Assembly (NCBI GenBank): GCA_037367405.1
Contig: JAZKJV010010129.1
Coordinates: forward strand, 310,001 to 374,000
Reading direction: 5' to 3'
Length of the DNA stretch: 64,000 nt
DNA from: Ottelia alismoides
Lineage: Eukaryota > Streptophyta > Magnoliopsida > Alismatales > Hydrocharitaceae
Position 1 is the first letter of the stretch. Every line of letters begins with the position of its first letter. The position numbers were made by a program, and so were the translations under genes. Of the stretch, positions 53,943-64,000 are shown one piece after another. A model generated the notes under the pieces. The model was not told where the DNA came from. It saw only the letters and a program-made list of their open reading frames with translations, and did not search any database.

Positions 53943-54937
53943 TATATAATATTAGTTCTCACAAGTACGTATTATTCTAATTTTAGCAATTAGAGTACAA
54001 CTTGACTTACTCATATTATCCTTTCTCGAAAATGGATCCAACTAGACGCTCAAGTTATGTTGGGAATGAGCATTTCTTTACATGTAAGGAGCTAATTAAG
54101 GAACCAAGCCAACATACCCCGATCTAAACACCTTCACCATCCAATTCAGAACAAACAATTGGATCAATGTGCTTGCGGTTTTATCGATCATTCCTTTGAT
54201 GATCGGCATGATACTATATACTTAGAAATTTAGGTATCTTAAAATATTTTTAATGACCCTAAATTTCTAGTCATATCAAGCAAACAAGTTAAGTTTTACA
54301 TGTAAAAGTTGTCCTACTACTATTGTAAGATAAACTAGGATTTTCATGTCATAAAGCAACCATTCAATCTTGTTGTTTGTTATGTATTTCTCTAAATAAA
54401 TGATATAACAATTAATCAGGGCAAATTCCAAATTTCCTTGATTATATTTGAATGATTAAATACATTGAAAGATGTCAACAAGATGATCCGATCATCTTCC
54501 GACCCATCTCCATTAATTATCACATATCTATGATAAATGGAGTCGGATTCGGCGGAATAAATTCGAGCAGTTTGTTGGTTTGATTCTTAACATAATTAAT
54601 GTGTTTTTAACATGTTTGATGACAAGAAAACAGTAACCAAAAAATGTTTAGCTAAATATCCGAGTTTACATGCAAAAAACAACATCGCGATAACTTTTCG
54701 AATTAAAAAACAATGCCCAATTTTAGCCAACTTTTGGCAAATTTTTGAGGACATGTCCAAAATATCTAAACATACTTATCTCAAAATTTTATTTATAACA
54801 GGGCAAAACATGAGACATATCAATATGCTCAAAATCGATTTGAAATTTCAACAATACAAAAAACGAGTTCCTGCGCATACCGATATCTGAAGCCTTGTTC
54901 CATAGGAATTGGATCACATCCAAGACCTTAAACAATG
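53943..54937 (-). other. Leader of D, right of F
   Basis: Reverse complement of the A leader next to the primer site. The 92-codon + frame (54612-54890) has no domain and runs antisense to the element; not a gene. Confidence 0.7.
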
Positions 54938-54949
54938 GCTCTGATACCA
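54938..54949 (-). other. Primer-binding site of D
   Basis: GCTCTGATACCA, complement of the tRNA-Met site, two bases inside the 5' LTR of D, the same spacing as in A. Confidence 0.9.
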
Positions 54950-54951
54950 CT

Positions 54952-55234
54952 TGAAGGCAAGGTGTTAGCCCCGCATATCACAGAAGCATGGAGATCGGAT
55001 CAAATCCGGTCTAGGTCAACTAGTCGTACTAGTTGGTATAGCAACGGAAAAAAAGATTTTAAAATGAAACCGCATGGCACATCAATAACTTTGTTGTAGC
55101 CGACCCTACTTAATTGTGGGAAAAGGCTTTGTTGTTGTTGTTAAGGAGTGAAAATCGATAACTTTTATTTATATAAAAGGATTACAATAATATTTATTGT
55201 AGAAATAGTTCGCCAAGGGCTCACATGTCTAACA
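54952..55234 (-). repeat. 5' LTR of D, mostly deleted
   Basis: Only the two ends remain: 54952-55093, including 'GAAACC' and 'ACTAGTCGTACTAG' blocks as in A, and 55143-55234, ending TGTCTAACA (complement TGTTAGACAT). More than 2 kb of LTR is replaced by a 48-bp RTE tail. Confidence 0.75.
55095..55142 (+). other. 48-bp RTE LINE tail in the D 5' LTR
   Basis: Matches the RTE 3' end at 35165-35203 (GACCCTACTTAATTGTGGG, then TTGTTGTTGTT). It is either an extremely truncated LINE insertion or filler DNA at the deletion. Confidence 0.7.
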
Positions 55235-55864
55235 CGTTGCGCATCTTATATTGTGGATATTTTTGGTGATATGTGAGGCCTTTAGCTTAATAGAGGTAGA
55301 TCTGCTTTCTTCTCTTTCAGGTTCAGTCAAGGGAAAATTGAGGAGATATCCAGGGCATTACATTGTCCTTGTGGTTCATTACTTGTCATCTATATTGGTC
55401 TCCTGTTGGTTGAGGAACGCTACGTACCACCAACTGGAAGATGGTTATTGACACGCTGGAGAGTAAATTGGTCGATTGGAAGACACATATGCTCTCCAGA
55501 GGGGGAAAGGTGGTTCTCCTCAAGCACGCCCTCTCTATCACTCCTATTTTTTCTGCTGCACTAGGTTGCTTCTGATTGGGGTACGGGGGAAGAATGAAGG
55601 ATTAATGAGACGCTTCTTCTGGGCCGATGGGAAGTAAGAGAGAAGGGGAATACACCTTATTGATTGGGAGACGGTGACACGTCCGAAGAAGGAAGGTGGT
55701 ATGGGGATCCCGAGGATAGAGAATATGAATAAGGCGCTCCTAACCAAGTGGGTGATGCAGTTGTGGGAACAAGAGGAAGATTTTATGTGCACCTTGTTGC
55801 GGAACATTTTACGACATTGGCGGTTCATCGTTGGCTACTCCTATTCATTACTCCTCTTCGCTTT

Positions 55865-56009
55865 TGTTGAGATAATTATATCTCCAGATATGTTTTTCTC
55901 ATTTATATTTCTTTCATGTACTTCTATGTAATTAACCCAGGATTTTTCTCCTGTATAAGAGAGCCCTAGGGTCTCCTCTATGAATATGAATAAAGGTTTT
56001 CTCCCAACA
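55865..56009 (+). repeat. 5' LTR of G
   Basis: 145 bp, TGTTGAGATAATTATATC...CTCCCAACA; TATA-like CCTGTATAAGAG. Confidence 0.94.
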
Positions 56010-56021
56010 TGGTATCGAAGC
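56010..56021 (+). other. Primer-binding site of G, variant
   Basis: TGGTATCGAAGC, two bases from the canonical tRNA-Met site; directly after the LTR. Confidence 0.88.
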
Positions 56022-56151
56022 AACGATCCTAGACTGGGGTTCCCATATCCCACTCCAAAACCCTAACCCTACCCCCCCCCCACCGCCGCCGCCAACAACC
56101 GGGCCCCATGCGCCTCCTGCGTCGCCGCCCAGAGTCTCCAGAGCCCCATAC

Positions 56152-56306
56152 ACCTCTTGCGCCCTCCGCCAGGGGGTCCCGCACCTCCTATGCATGTCGC
56201 CTGAGGGTCCCAGACCTCCTGTGCACGTCGCCAGGGGGTCCTGTACCTCCTGTGCATGCCACCACGGGATCCCGCACCTCCGGTGCATGCCGTCAGGGGT
56301 CTTGCG
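56152..56306 (+). repeat. Five 31-bp tandem repeats in leader of G
   Basis: Five consecutive units of exactly 31 bp begin ACCTC at 56152, 56183, 56214, 56245 and 56276; consensus core 'ACCTCCTGTGCATGTCGCCA' followed by 'GGGGGTCC'. They lie in the GC-rich untranslated leader, so frames through them are artefacts. Confidence 0.85.
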
Positions 56307-56770
56307 TGCTCCTGCGCCTGTTGCCTGAGGCTCCCGGTCCTCCCATCCCGCCGCCAGGGCCTCCCATGCCCCTCTGAGGGTCTTCTCGTGCCGTCGCGCA
56401 TCGCAGGGACGCGATTCGCGTGACCAGCGGCCCTAGCTGCGTTGACTACCTGACTACCTAGAGCATCGACGCCGCAAGGAGTAGTCCCACCGCCCGCCAG
56501 CGTTACGCAGGGGACACCAGTCTTCCTACTGCATGTCGTAGCCATCCTCCGGTGATCTAGATGCGTCTATTCAGAGCCCTGCAAGTCTGATTTTAGATTG
56601 GACAGAGTGATTTCGCTCATATAACTCATTTTTATTAAGGAACTAGCCCTTAAAACAGATCAATAAGGATGGTTGTATGAGTCTACAGGTACAACCACTC
56701 CTCTTTCTGATTGTGTACATTTTTTAGTCGATTTAATCCTCAGTTGTTCGTGGTTATCCTTATTAGTGCA

Positions 56771-59700
56771 ATGACAGATACCAAGAGTGATGTTTTTTCC
56801 TCCTTCGTGCCTTCAAGGGTCTGGCTCCCATCGTTAAGATAGATGGGACCAATTATGAATTATGGTCCATGCAGTTTCACACTCTTATGCAGTGTCACAA
56901 CAAGGAGCACATTCTGACGGAAACAGAACCAGCGGACAAAACGAGGGCTAATGCTTCGTGGAAGCAAGATGATGCATATGCTCGCATTTGGCTATCCGGG
57001 ACACCCACCACGGAGATTGCCAACGATATCGTCAACCAGCCCACCGTAAAAGCTATGTGGAACATCTAAGCTGCCACATATGGGCGGACAAAGAATGAGA
57101 GCAAGATCGTTCAGTTGCAGTTTGACATTTTCTCGACCACGCAAAATGGTCGACCACTTCATCAGCACTTCTCTCATTTTCGAGGCATGTTTGAGCGACT
57201 ACACAGCTTCATGCCTATTACTACCAGTACTGAGCAGCAAGAGCAGTATCGGAATGCAATATGACAAGAGTTTTCCTTTCATCTCTTGATTCAGAGTACA
57301 TGCAGCACGTACTCAACTTCTGACTGGCGAAACGATACCTCCAATGGAAGAGGTACACAAGCAACTGAGCAGGATTACTACTACACCTACGACTATGACC
57401 CTGCCTCCTACTGCTATGGCAGTGTCTAGGGACAGAGGGGGGACTTCCCAATTTCGAGGGCATGGACCCCGAGGTCGAGGAGGGACGTCCGCGTGGCCCC
57501 TGTTCTCATTGTCATCGTCTTGGACATTCAAAGGAGACATGTTTTCAAAAGCATGGCTATCATGTGTCTGCTAGGGTTGCTGAGCAGACTGAGCCTACTT
57601 CTGCACCTACACAGGACGTACGCCATGATGATATTGTTTCCAAACTTCGCGAGATGACGGCCATTGTTCTTGCTGCAAGTTCGTCTAATGCGGTAGCTAC
57701 TGCGCACCACATCTAGTTCCTCAGGTATTACTTATGCCCTAACCAGTTGTAGCAGTACAGATTTAACTGACTGGATTATGGATTCGTGCGCATCACACCA
57801 TATGTATGGAGATCGAACACAGTTCAGATCTTACAAGTCTATCCCATCTGATAGATCCGTAGTGATTTCTAATGGTGTTCGTCTTCCTATTATTGGTCAA
57901 GGGGAGATTGTTCTGACTCCATCTATGCATTTGCAGAATGTTTTACATGCTCCTGACTTTCAGATGAATCTTTTGTCAATTAGTCAAATTACAAAGGATT
58001 TACACTGTCGTGCTATATTTGATCCCTCCTCTCTTGTGTTTCAGGACATACTAATAGGCAGGGTGATTGGATGTGGCCGTGAGCAGCGAGGATTGTACAA
58101 ACTTGCCATTCCACCAACTGTTGGAGTCGCTACTTCTTCTTCAGGTTTTATTTCCCCTTTCATATGGCACCTTCGTTTTGGACATCACCCTATTCAGAAG
58201 CTGTCATGTTCTACCATAGATATCTACTCGCACCAACTTGGACTGTGAAGCCTGTCAACTTGGAAAACACCATCGGTCTCCCTTTCCTAGTCATCAGGGT
58301 CGTTGCAGTAGTAAATCTTTTGAGTTGTTTTATTTTGACATTTAGAGTCCTAGTCGTGTTCCTGATCATCAGGGACATTGCTTTTATATGGTTTTTGTGG
58401 ATGATTATTCTGGACTTTCTTGGGTCTTCCTGCTAAAACAAAAGTTGGAAGTTCGCCTTATCATTAAAAAATTTCTTCTTGAGGTCAAAAATATCTTCTC
58501 TGCTAATGTGAAATTTATTCGTATGGATAATGTCTTGGAGTTTTCCATGTTACAATTATCAGAATTTCTGAAATCTCTAGGTATTGTTCATCAGACCTCG
58601 TGTGCCTACACTTCTCAGCAAAATGGTGTTGTTGAACGCGGACCGTCACCTTCTTGATGTCACTAGGACCCTTCTGATTCAAAGCCGTGCTCCTTACTCA
58701 TTCTGGGGAGATGAGGTTCTCATTGCATGCTACTTGGTGAACCGCATGCCATCCACTATGCTTAGAGAAAGTGTTCCTTTCTCGATTGTGTTTCCTGGGA
58801 ATGACATGTTCTCTTTGACTCCCAGGGTTTTTGGATCTGTAGCTTTTGTCCACAATTTCACCCCTGGTTGTGACAAGCTCTCACATGGAGCGGTCAAATG
58901 TGTTTTTGTTGGTTATTCTCGTACCCAAAAAGGGTATCATTGTTTTGATCCTGTAGGAAGAAAATACTATGTTAGTGTTGATGTCACATTTTTTAGTTTA
59001 TTATGTACTTTTCTCCTACAGGTGACAGGTTATCTCATGACTCTTCTAGTGAGGATGTAGTTGTTCCTCCACCTTCGTCTTGTCCACCTTTTACACCCAA
59101 TGATGAGTCTCCACCATCACCACCTTAGCCACCACAACCATCTCCACAATCTCCACCACCTTCGCCTCCCTTACCTACGACTCAGTTCCTTCCCCAGGTT
59201 TACAAGCGCAAGCCTTCTACTCGCCCCTCTGCTCATATGCCTTCCCCATCATCTAGCACGCCTCAAGTATGTCATGAGCACATAAGTTCATTTAATAGCA
59301 GTGGTATCTTGACTGGATCACAGGAGAATAGAGATGATACTGATCTAGACGTTCCTATTACCCTGCGGAAGCCTCGCCGTAAATACACAACTTATCCTCT
59401 TGCTGCATGTTTCATTGAACCACCTTTCGGATGAATACAAGAAGTTTGTTGTGGGACTTTCTGATGTTTCTATCCCATGCACATATCAGGAGGCTATACA
59501 CGACAGTAGGTGGTGTATTGCAATGGAAGAAGAGATGACGGCATTGTAGTCACGTGGCACATGGAGCATTGTGTCTACTCCTCCAAGAGTATCTGTTGTA
59601 GGCTGCAAGTGGATATTTACAGTAAAACAACGAGTAGATGGAAGTGTGGATTGCTACAAAGCCAGGCTTCTGGCACGGGGGTTCACCCAAACCTATGGGG

Positions 59701-60998
59701 TGGACTATCAGGATACATTCTCCCCAGTGGCTAGGCACTTGACACTCCACATCCTTTTATCAGTTGCGGTTTCACGAGACTGACCTCTTTACCAGCTTGA
59801 TCTCAAGAACGCATTTTTATGCGATGATCTACAAGAGGAGGTTTATATGCAGAAGCCACCAGGGTTTGCTGCTGGGGGGGTCTCAGAAGGTGTGCAGGCT
59901 TCATAAGGCAATTTATGGCTTGAAACAGAGTCCGAGAGCTCGGTACCAGAAGCTATCGGAATTGATAGAACAGGGTTTCGTGAGGTCTACAATGGATCAC
60001 TCATTGTTTGTTTAGAAAATACAGAGAGGTATTGTTGCTATTCTTGTTTATGTTGATGATATCATTGTCACAAGGGACGATGAGCAAGGCATTCTGGCTG
60101 CCAAGGAATTCCCAAGTCTGCAGTTTGTAACTAAGGACCTTGGCACACTTCGATATTTCCTTGGGATAGAATTCGCCAGAAATCAACGTGGCCTTGTGAT
60201 GACACAGAGGAAATTTGTGATGGATCTTCTTTCTGAGACATGAATGACAGGGTGCAAGCCTGCTACTACTCCTATGGATCCGAGTATGAGGTTATATGAT
60301 AACGACACTGAGGAGGTAGACATGAGGAGATATAGAGAGTTGGTTGGGAAGCTCCTATACATTACTATTACCAGACCGGATATAACCTTTGCAGTGAGAA
60401 AAGTTAGCCAATTCATGGAGCAGCATAGGAAGGTGCATATGGATGCAGTGTACATGATCTTGAGATAGTTGAAGACTTCACCATGCTCTGGTCTTATATT
60501 TCATAGGAGTACATCCCTTGAGGTGACAGCTTGTGCAGATGCAGACTATGCAGGGTGCCCCAGAGACAGGAAATCTACGTCTGGCTTTGCAGTTTTTGTA
60601 GGCTGCTCTTTTGTTTCATGGAGAAGCAAGAAGCAGACAGTGGTAGCCAAATCTAGTGCAGAGTCAGAATACAGAGCCATGGCACAAGCGGAGAGATGAT
60701 GTGGGTAAGATCTGTGTTAACTGATCTTACTGTTGAAGTCTCTCTTCCCATGCAACGGTTGTGTGATAATCAAGCTGCTCTATTCATTGCCAACAATCTT
60801 GTGTTTCATGAACGGACCAAACACATTGAGGTAGATTGTTTTTACACTAGAGACATGATTCAGAAAGGTTTCATATCTACATCACATGTGTCTACTGAAG
60901 ATCAGACTGCAGACGTCTTCACCAAGGCACTCGTTAAAGGTATATTTCAGAGAAGTTGCACCAAGCTGAGCATGACTGATATATATGCTCCAGCTTGA
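56771..60998 (+). pseudogene. Gag-Pol of copia G
   Basis: Gag starts at ATG 56771, shifts near 56815, and reads 'MQFHTLMQCHNKEHILTETE', 'TEIANDIVNQPTVKAMWNI' and a CCHC knuckle 'CSHCHRLGHSKETC' near 57500. Protease reads 'LTDWIMDSCASHH' (57765-57800): the active-site Asp-Ser-Gly has become Asp-Ser-Cys. Integrase: 'VFVDDYSGLSWVFLLK' (58390), 'FIRMDNVLEF', 'YTSQQNGVVER' (58610-58640), 'VFVGYSRTQKGYHCFDP' (58900-58950). Pro-rich linker near 59060-59240. RT: '[20 protein letters not shown]' (59690-59750), '[20 protein letters not shown]', catalytic 'ILVYVDDIIVTRDDE' near 60040-60085. RNase H: 'ACADADYAGCPRDRKSTSGF', 'SAESEYRAMAQ', 'HERTKHIEVDC'; stop at 60996-60998. Stops at 57067, 59550, 60014, 60241 and 60466 and a few frameshifts inactivate an otherwise full-length copy. 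Confidence 0.93.
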
Positions 60999-61005
60999 GG
61001 GGGAG

Positions 61006-61150
61006 TGTTGAGATAATTATATCTCCAGATATGTTTTTCTCGTTTATATTTCTTTCATGTACTTCTCTGTAATTAACCCAGGGCTTTTCTCCTATATAAG
61101 AGAGCCATAGGGTCTCCTCTATTAATATGAATAAAGGTTTTCTCCCAACA
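61006..61150 (+). repeat. 3' LTR of G
   Basis: 145 bp, about 7 differences from the 5' LTR. Confidence 0.94.
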
Positions 61151-62042
61151 GCTTTAGCAAGGGATTACCTTAATTATCCCGCAGTTGGTGCAAGTCCTAA
61201 GGCTGGTTGTGGGGAATGGTGACTAATTTTGACTATGGCTGGATAATTGGTCGAGCTTAGGGGCATTGGGAGAGAGGTATCCTCGTTTCTTCGCTCTCCC
61301 AGACAATCAGAATGCTCAGTTGCGCGATATATTGATGGATGGTAGTTGGAGCCCATGTTTTAATGGTGCATTTTCATATCAAAGGATAAATGATTTCGTT
61401 TCCCTGCTCAGTGACTTGGATGACCTTGGGGGGTTGTCGAGGGGTAGAGATCATTATATGTAGCACAATGGCAATTTCTTAGTCAAGAAGGCATATCAAT
61501 TCTTCGCCCATAGAGAGAACACAACTCAAGAGGAGTTCAGGTATGATTGTATAATTATTTGGCGCTACAAAATCCCTTAGAGGATCAAGGTTTTCATTTG
61601 GCTCGTGAGACATGGGCGTTTGCTTACCAAGGCATGAAGAGATAGTTTCATGCATATTAATGACTTGATCTGTGATGTGGTGAACAACCTAAAGATTTGA
61701 ATCATTTATTTTTTGCATGTAGAACTTCAATGTCAGTTTGGGAAGGGGCAGGTACTCCTTGGCTCAGGACATCAGATGACACGTCTTTTTGGAGTTCTGT
61801 TAGGTATTTCTGTGGGAATTTGCAGGAGGATGCGTCTTCAGCTTTATCGTGCTATGGGCTATTTGGCGTGCGAGAAATGAACAGATTTTTAGAAAGTAAC
61901 ATTTTTTACACGGAAAATGTACTTGTTCATTTTCGTTTCTTTTCTTCGGTATGGACTTCTTTATAAACTATCTGGTTTTATATTAATGCATTTCTTGTGG
62001 TGAGTCCCATCCCGAGATCTCACACGGTTTCCTTTAAAAAAA

Positions 62043-63710
62043 CTTCAGTTACTCCTAAACAATGTTATTAGTCCCTTTATAGAGAATGATGGAATGGCAA
62101 AATAAAATAAAAAGGGACATTAAACTAACTCCGACAAGCCATAATTAGAGCTATAAAATTACTCAACATAATAAATTTTCTAAAAAACTCGACATAATAA
62201 ATAACTAAAGATCACATACGATCTCATTTATTCAAATAAAATAAAAAAATGCAAGGACTCAAATTGGATAAAAAATAAGATGTCTAACCATAATCTAATT
62301 AATGACTCTAATTGCGCGAAATTAAACATGCAACAAACTCCCAATTAACCCTAATTCCCAATTTCATGCCACATTAAATGACTTCTCGAGAAGTAAGAGC
62401 TCTTGACTTTGTTGGAAGGTTGCGAGTTGAACTCCAAGGAGGTCAATTCCATGTTATGGGCATATAAGTTTTTTCTATGGCTCGTCTCTATGGAACTTTA
62501 AGGCCCCATGATATCACAGGGACCCCTCTTATCATGTGATAGCATGAAGATTTAAAAGTTGCGAGCACTGCTAAAGATGAAGAACTCAGCGTGACTTCGT
62601 AGGCTAGTAACATAGGTGATAAATCTCCATTTCATCACCTTTATTCTTTCATTTTGGCCTTAAATCCCTAGATAAGTGAATGTATATAGCATTAGTTTGG
62701 ACAAAATAATACCCATAAATTGACATATAAATACTATATAAATATAGGTATTTAATTCCAAAAAAAAGAATAAAGGAAAGAGAAGAAAAAGAATTGAAGT
62801 ATCGAAGACAATGAATGACCCTAAACCCCAAGACCAAGTCAATATTGACTTGGTGGACAAGGAATAAAGTATGGGGAGATTGGGCACTCAAATTGCGCAG
62901 AGAACCCAATTTAATTCTTCAATAAATTGCTTGTTGTACCCTATTTTATTTTACATTTTATATACCTTAAATAATAAAACCCTCAACGTGAAACTTGTAC
63001 ATAAAAATACAAAGAAAAATATCAAAAATATTGCCAAGAAAATAATACACAGTGCGACTGGGACACTTTACATGCACGTATCTCCTCCATACATACTCAA
63101 AATTGACCAAACTCACCTTTATTGTTCATAAAATTAAATTATGTCTAATGAATGTGGTTTCATCTAAAATGGAGTTCAAATGCAAAAGTTGGCTTTTGGG
63201 TTCCTATTGTACTATGAACATGTATATTTTATTCAATTTATTTATTCTTTTTATTTTTAGCTTTCTTATATTTATATATATTTGTAAATATTTTTTGAAA
63301 CACATTAAAAATATAAACACGAAATAAAAGCATTGAAATACACTAAAATAAATAATGTATTAAAAAATATATATAGGTAAATTATACCTATAGTATACAT
63401 ACCCCTATTTATTTAAGCAAAATAAAATAAAAAAGAAAATAAAAATATGTAATATGTATTTAAATATACTATAAATAAAATATGTGTATACAATAATAAA
63501 ACATAAAATACAAAATAAAATACACAAAATACATGTATTTGTACCTATGTATATCGATGTAAATATTCGCACCTTGTAAATAGTGTTTTAAAATAACTAA
63601 AAATCATAATTAAATACTACATAAATAAATAAATAATTTTATGTTTTGACTTTAATTTAATAAAATCATTTGCTATTTTTAAATGATTTAAAAAGGATTT
63701 AATCCATGTT
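62043..63710. other. Unassigned AT-rich DNA
   Basis: No coding sequence or LTR recognised. It becomes extremely AT-rich from about 63220 to 63680 with many AAATAAAATA-type words. Short frames (62649-62909, 62871-63131) have no domain. Confidence 0.6.
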
Positions 63711-63717
63711 ATTTCCT

Positions 63718-64000
63718 TATTGGTCCACGTCGACTAATCAAGTAATCATGGCTCGTTTTTTGTTGACCCAATGGTCAATTGTACAACCTACCTATCCCCT
63801 TTGTCAGAGCATGCGCACCTCTGATTTTCTTTATTTTTGTGCTCCTAATTCATTGCTCGAGGAGCCCCGATTTCTTCACCAACCTTGAGCCCCTCACCTT
63901 TCATCTCCCCACACCTCTGGGATGATCATACGAACACTCAATCCACTGCCATCTCATGATCAAACTGCCCAAAACTCTGTCTATAAATAACCCCAAAATC
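63718..64000 (+). promoter_or_regulatory. Promoter-like sequence at right edge
   Basis: Composition changes sharply from very AT-rich to mixed at about 63710. There is an ATTGG (reverse CCAAT) at 63719, an ACGT core in CCACGTCG at 63725, two opposed TTGAC/GTCAA words near 63762-63778, and a canonical plant TATA box CTATAAATA at 63981-63989. A transcription start would fall just beyond the window. Inference only; the gene is not visible. Confidence 0.4.

Larger units (their letters stand above)
35204..55234 (-). mobile_element. A-family copia element D, host of four insertions
   Basis: Minus-strand relative of A: 3' LTR 35204(approx.)-38624 (truncated at its far end), polypurine complement at 38625-38634, pol 38700-41907, gag C-half 47141-47604, leader about 48216-48908 and 53943-54937, primer site 54938-54949, 5' LTR 54952-55234 (mostly deleted). 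RTE N2, an L1, copia E and copia F are inserted, each with TSDs. Removing E and F leaves an interior of about 6.1 kb, A's size plus the unidentified 0.6 kb insert. Confidence 0.87.
55865..61150 (+). mobile_element. Complete copia element G, inserted in L1 P
   Basis: LTRs 55865-56009 and 61006-61150, both 145 bp, about 7 differences (about 95%). TSD GCTTT (55860-55864 and 61151-61155), exact. Primer site TGGTATCGAAGC at 56010-56021, polypurine tract GAGGGGGAG at 60997-61005. Same LTR family as E. Confidence 0.95.
55240..62042 (+). mobile_element. L1-type LINE P, 5'-truncated, split by G
   Basis: Left part 55240-55859: RT C-terminal region, readable as 'DTLESKLVDWKTHMLSRGGK' (about 55447-55510, across frames), 'RRFFWADGK' and 'KEGGMGIPRIENMNKALLTKW' (55685-55750). 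Right part 61156-62042: 'FDYGWIIG'-like, 'GERYPRFFALPDNQNAQLRD' (61266-61330), 'GNFLVKKAYQFF', then the zinc-binding domain 'KVFIWLVRHGRLLTKA' and 'LNHLFFACRTSMSVWEG' (about 61590-61750), and a poly(A) run at 62036-62042. The reading resumes exactly across G after removing one TSD copy. Endonuclease and RT catalytic core are absent. The left boundary with D is approximate, and no LINE TSD was found. Confidence 0.85.

Noticed and set aside
56152..56306. Regular 31-bp repeats as a CRISPR array
   Set aside because: Repeats are contiguous without spacers, in a plant retrotransposon leader.
1..64000. A new multi-gene system such as a defence or biosynthetic cluster
   Set aside because: All recognisable coding sequence belongs to known retroelement families or a plastid fragment; nothing else shows a conserved domain.

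Overview
This 64 kb window looks like heterochromatic or intergenic DNA from a large flowering-plant nuclear genome. No intact host gene is recognisable. Almost every interpretable base belongs to transposable elements, mostly Ty1/copia LTR retrotransposons whose primer-binding sites match plant initiator tRNA-Met (TGGTATCAGAGC type), plus L1 and RTE LINEs, two hAT-type elements, a probable Mutator-type foldback element and one plastid rpl2 fragment. The rpl2 fragment and the TE families say 'angiosperm'; the rpl2 C-terminus hints weakly at a monocot. All polyproteins are broken by stops and frameshifts.

Layout, left to right. (1) 1-8649: copia element A (+ strand, 2.44 kb 3' LTR, 5' LTR cut by the window edge), inserted in the integrase region of minus-strand copia B (8650-10618). 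B in turn abuts a diverged A-type LTR, L (10619-13004). L lies against a decayed B-type copia, H (to about 14660), which carries a hAT element (13699-14358). (2) 14661-18660: unassigned AT-rich DNA and an RTE LINE (16044-17560). (3) 18670-20125: 5'-truncated copia I (+). (4) 20126-34059: minus-strand copia J, split by K (deleted A-type LTR element, +), by C (complete copia, -) and by a Mutator-like foldback. K is itself split by M (non-autonomous LTR element, -), whose left LTR carries an Ac-like hAT. This is a four-deep nest with target-site duplications (TSDs) at each layer. (5) 34060-35203: a pile of short fragments (plastid rpl2, L1, RTE tail). (6) 35204-55234: minus-strand A-type copia D, containing an RTE LINE, an L1 LINE, copia E (-) and copia F (+), each with its own TSD, plus about 0.6 kb of unidentified sequence in gag. 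(7) 55240-62042: an L1 LINE (+) split by copia G (+). (8) 62043-64000: AT-rich DNA ending in promoter-like sequence at the edge.

C, E, F and G are related short-LTR (142-149 bp) copia elements. A, D, K and L share a long-LTR family with a hairpin in U3 whose base pairing is kept while its sequence changes. I found no new multi-gene system. The noteworthy points are the reconstructable nesting order, the covarying LTR hairpin, a possible leader intron in the A/D family, the non-autonomous element M, the foldback element, and the unidentified insert in D. TSDs, LTR ends and comparisons were read by eye; percentages are hand counts.
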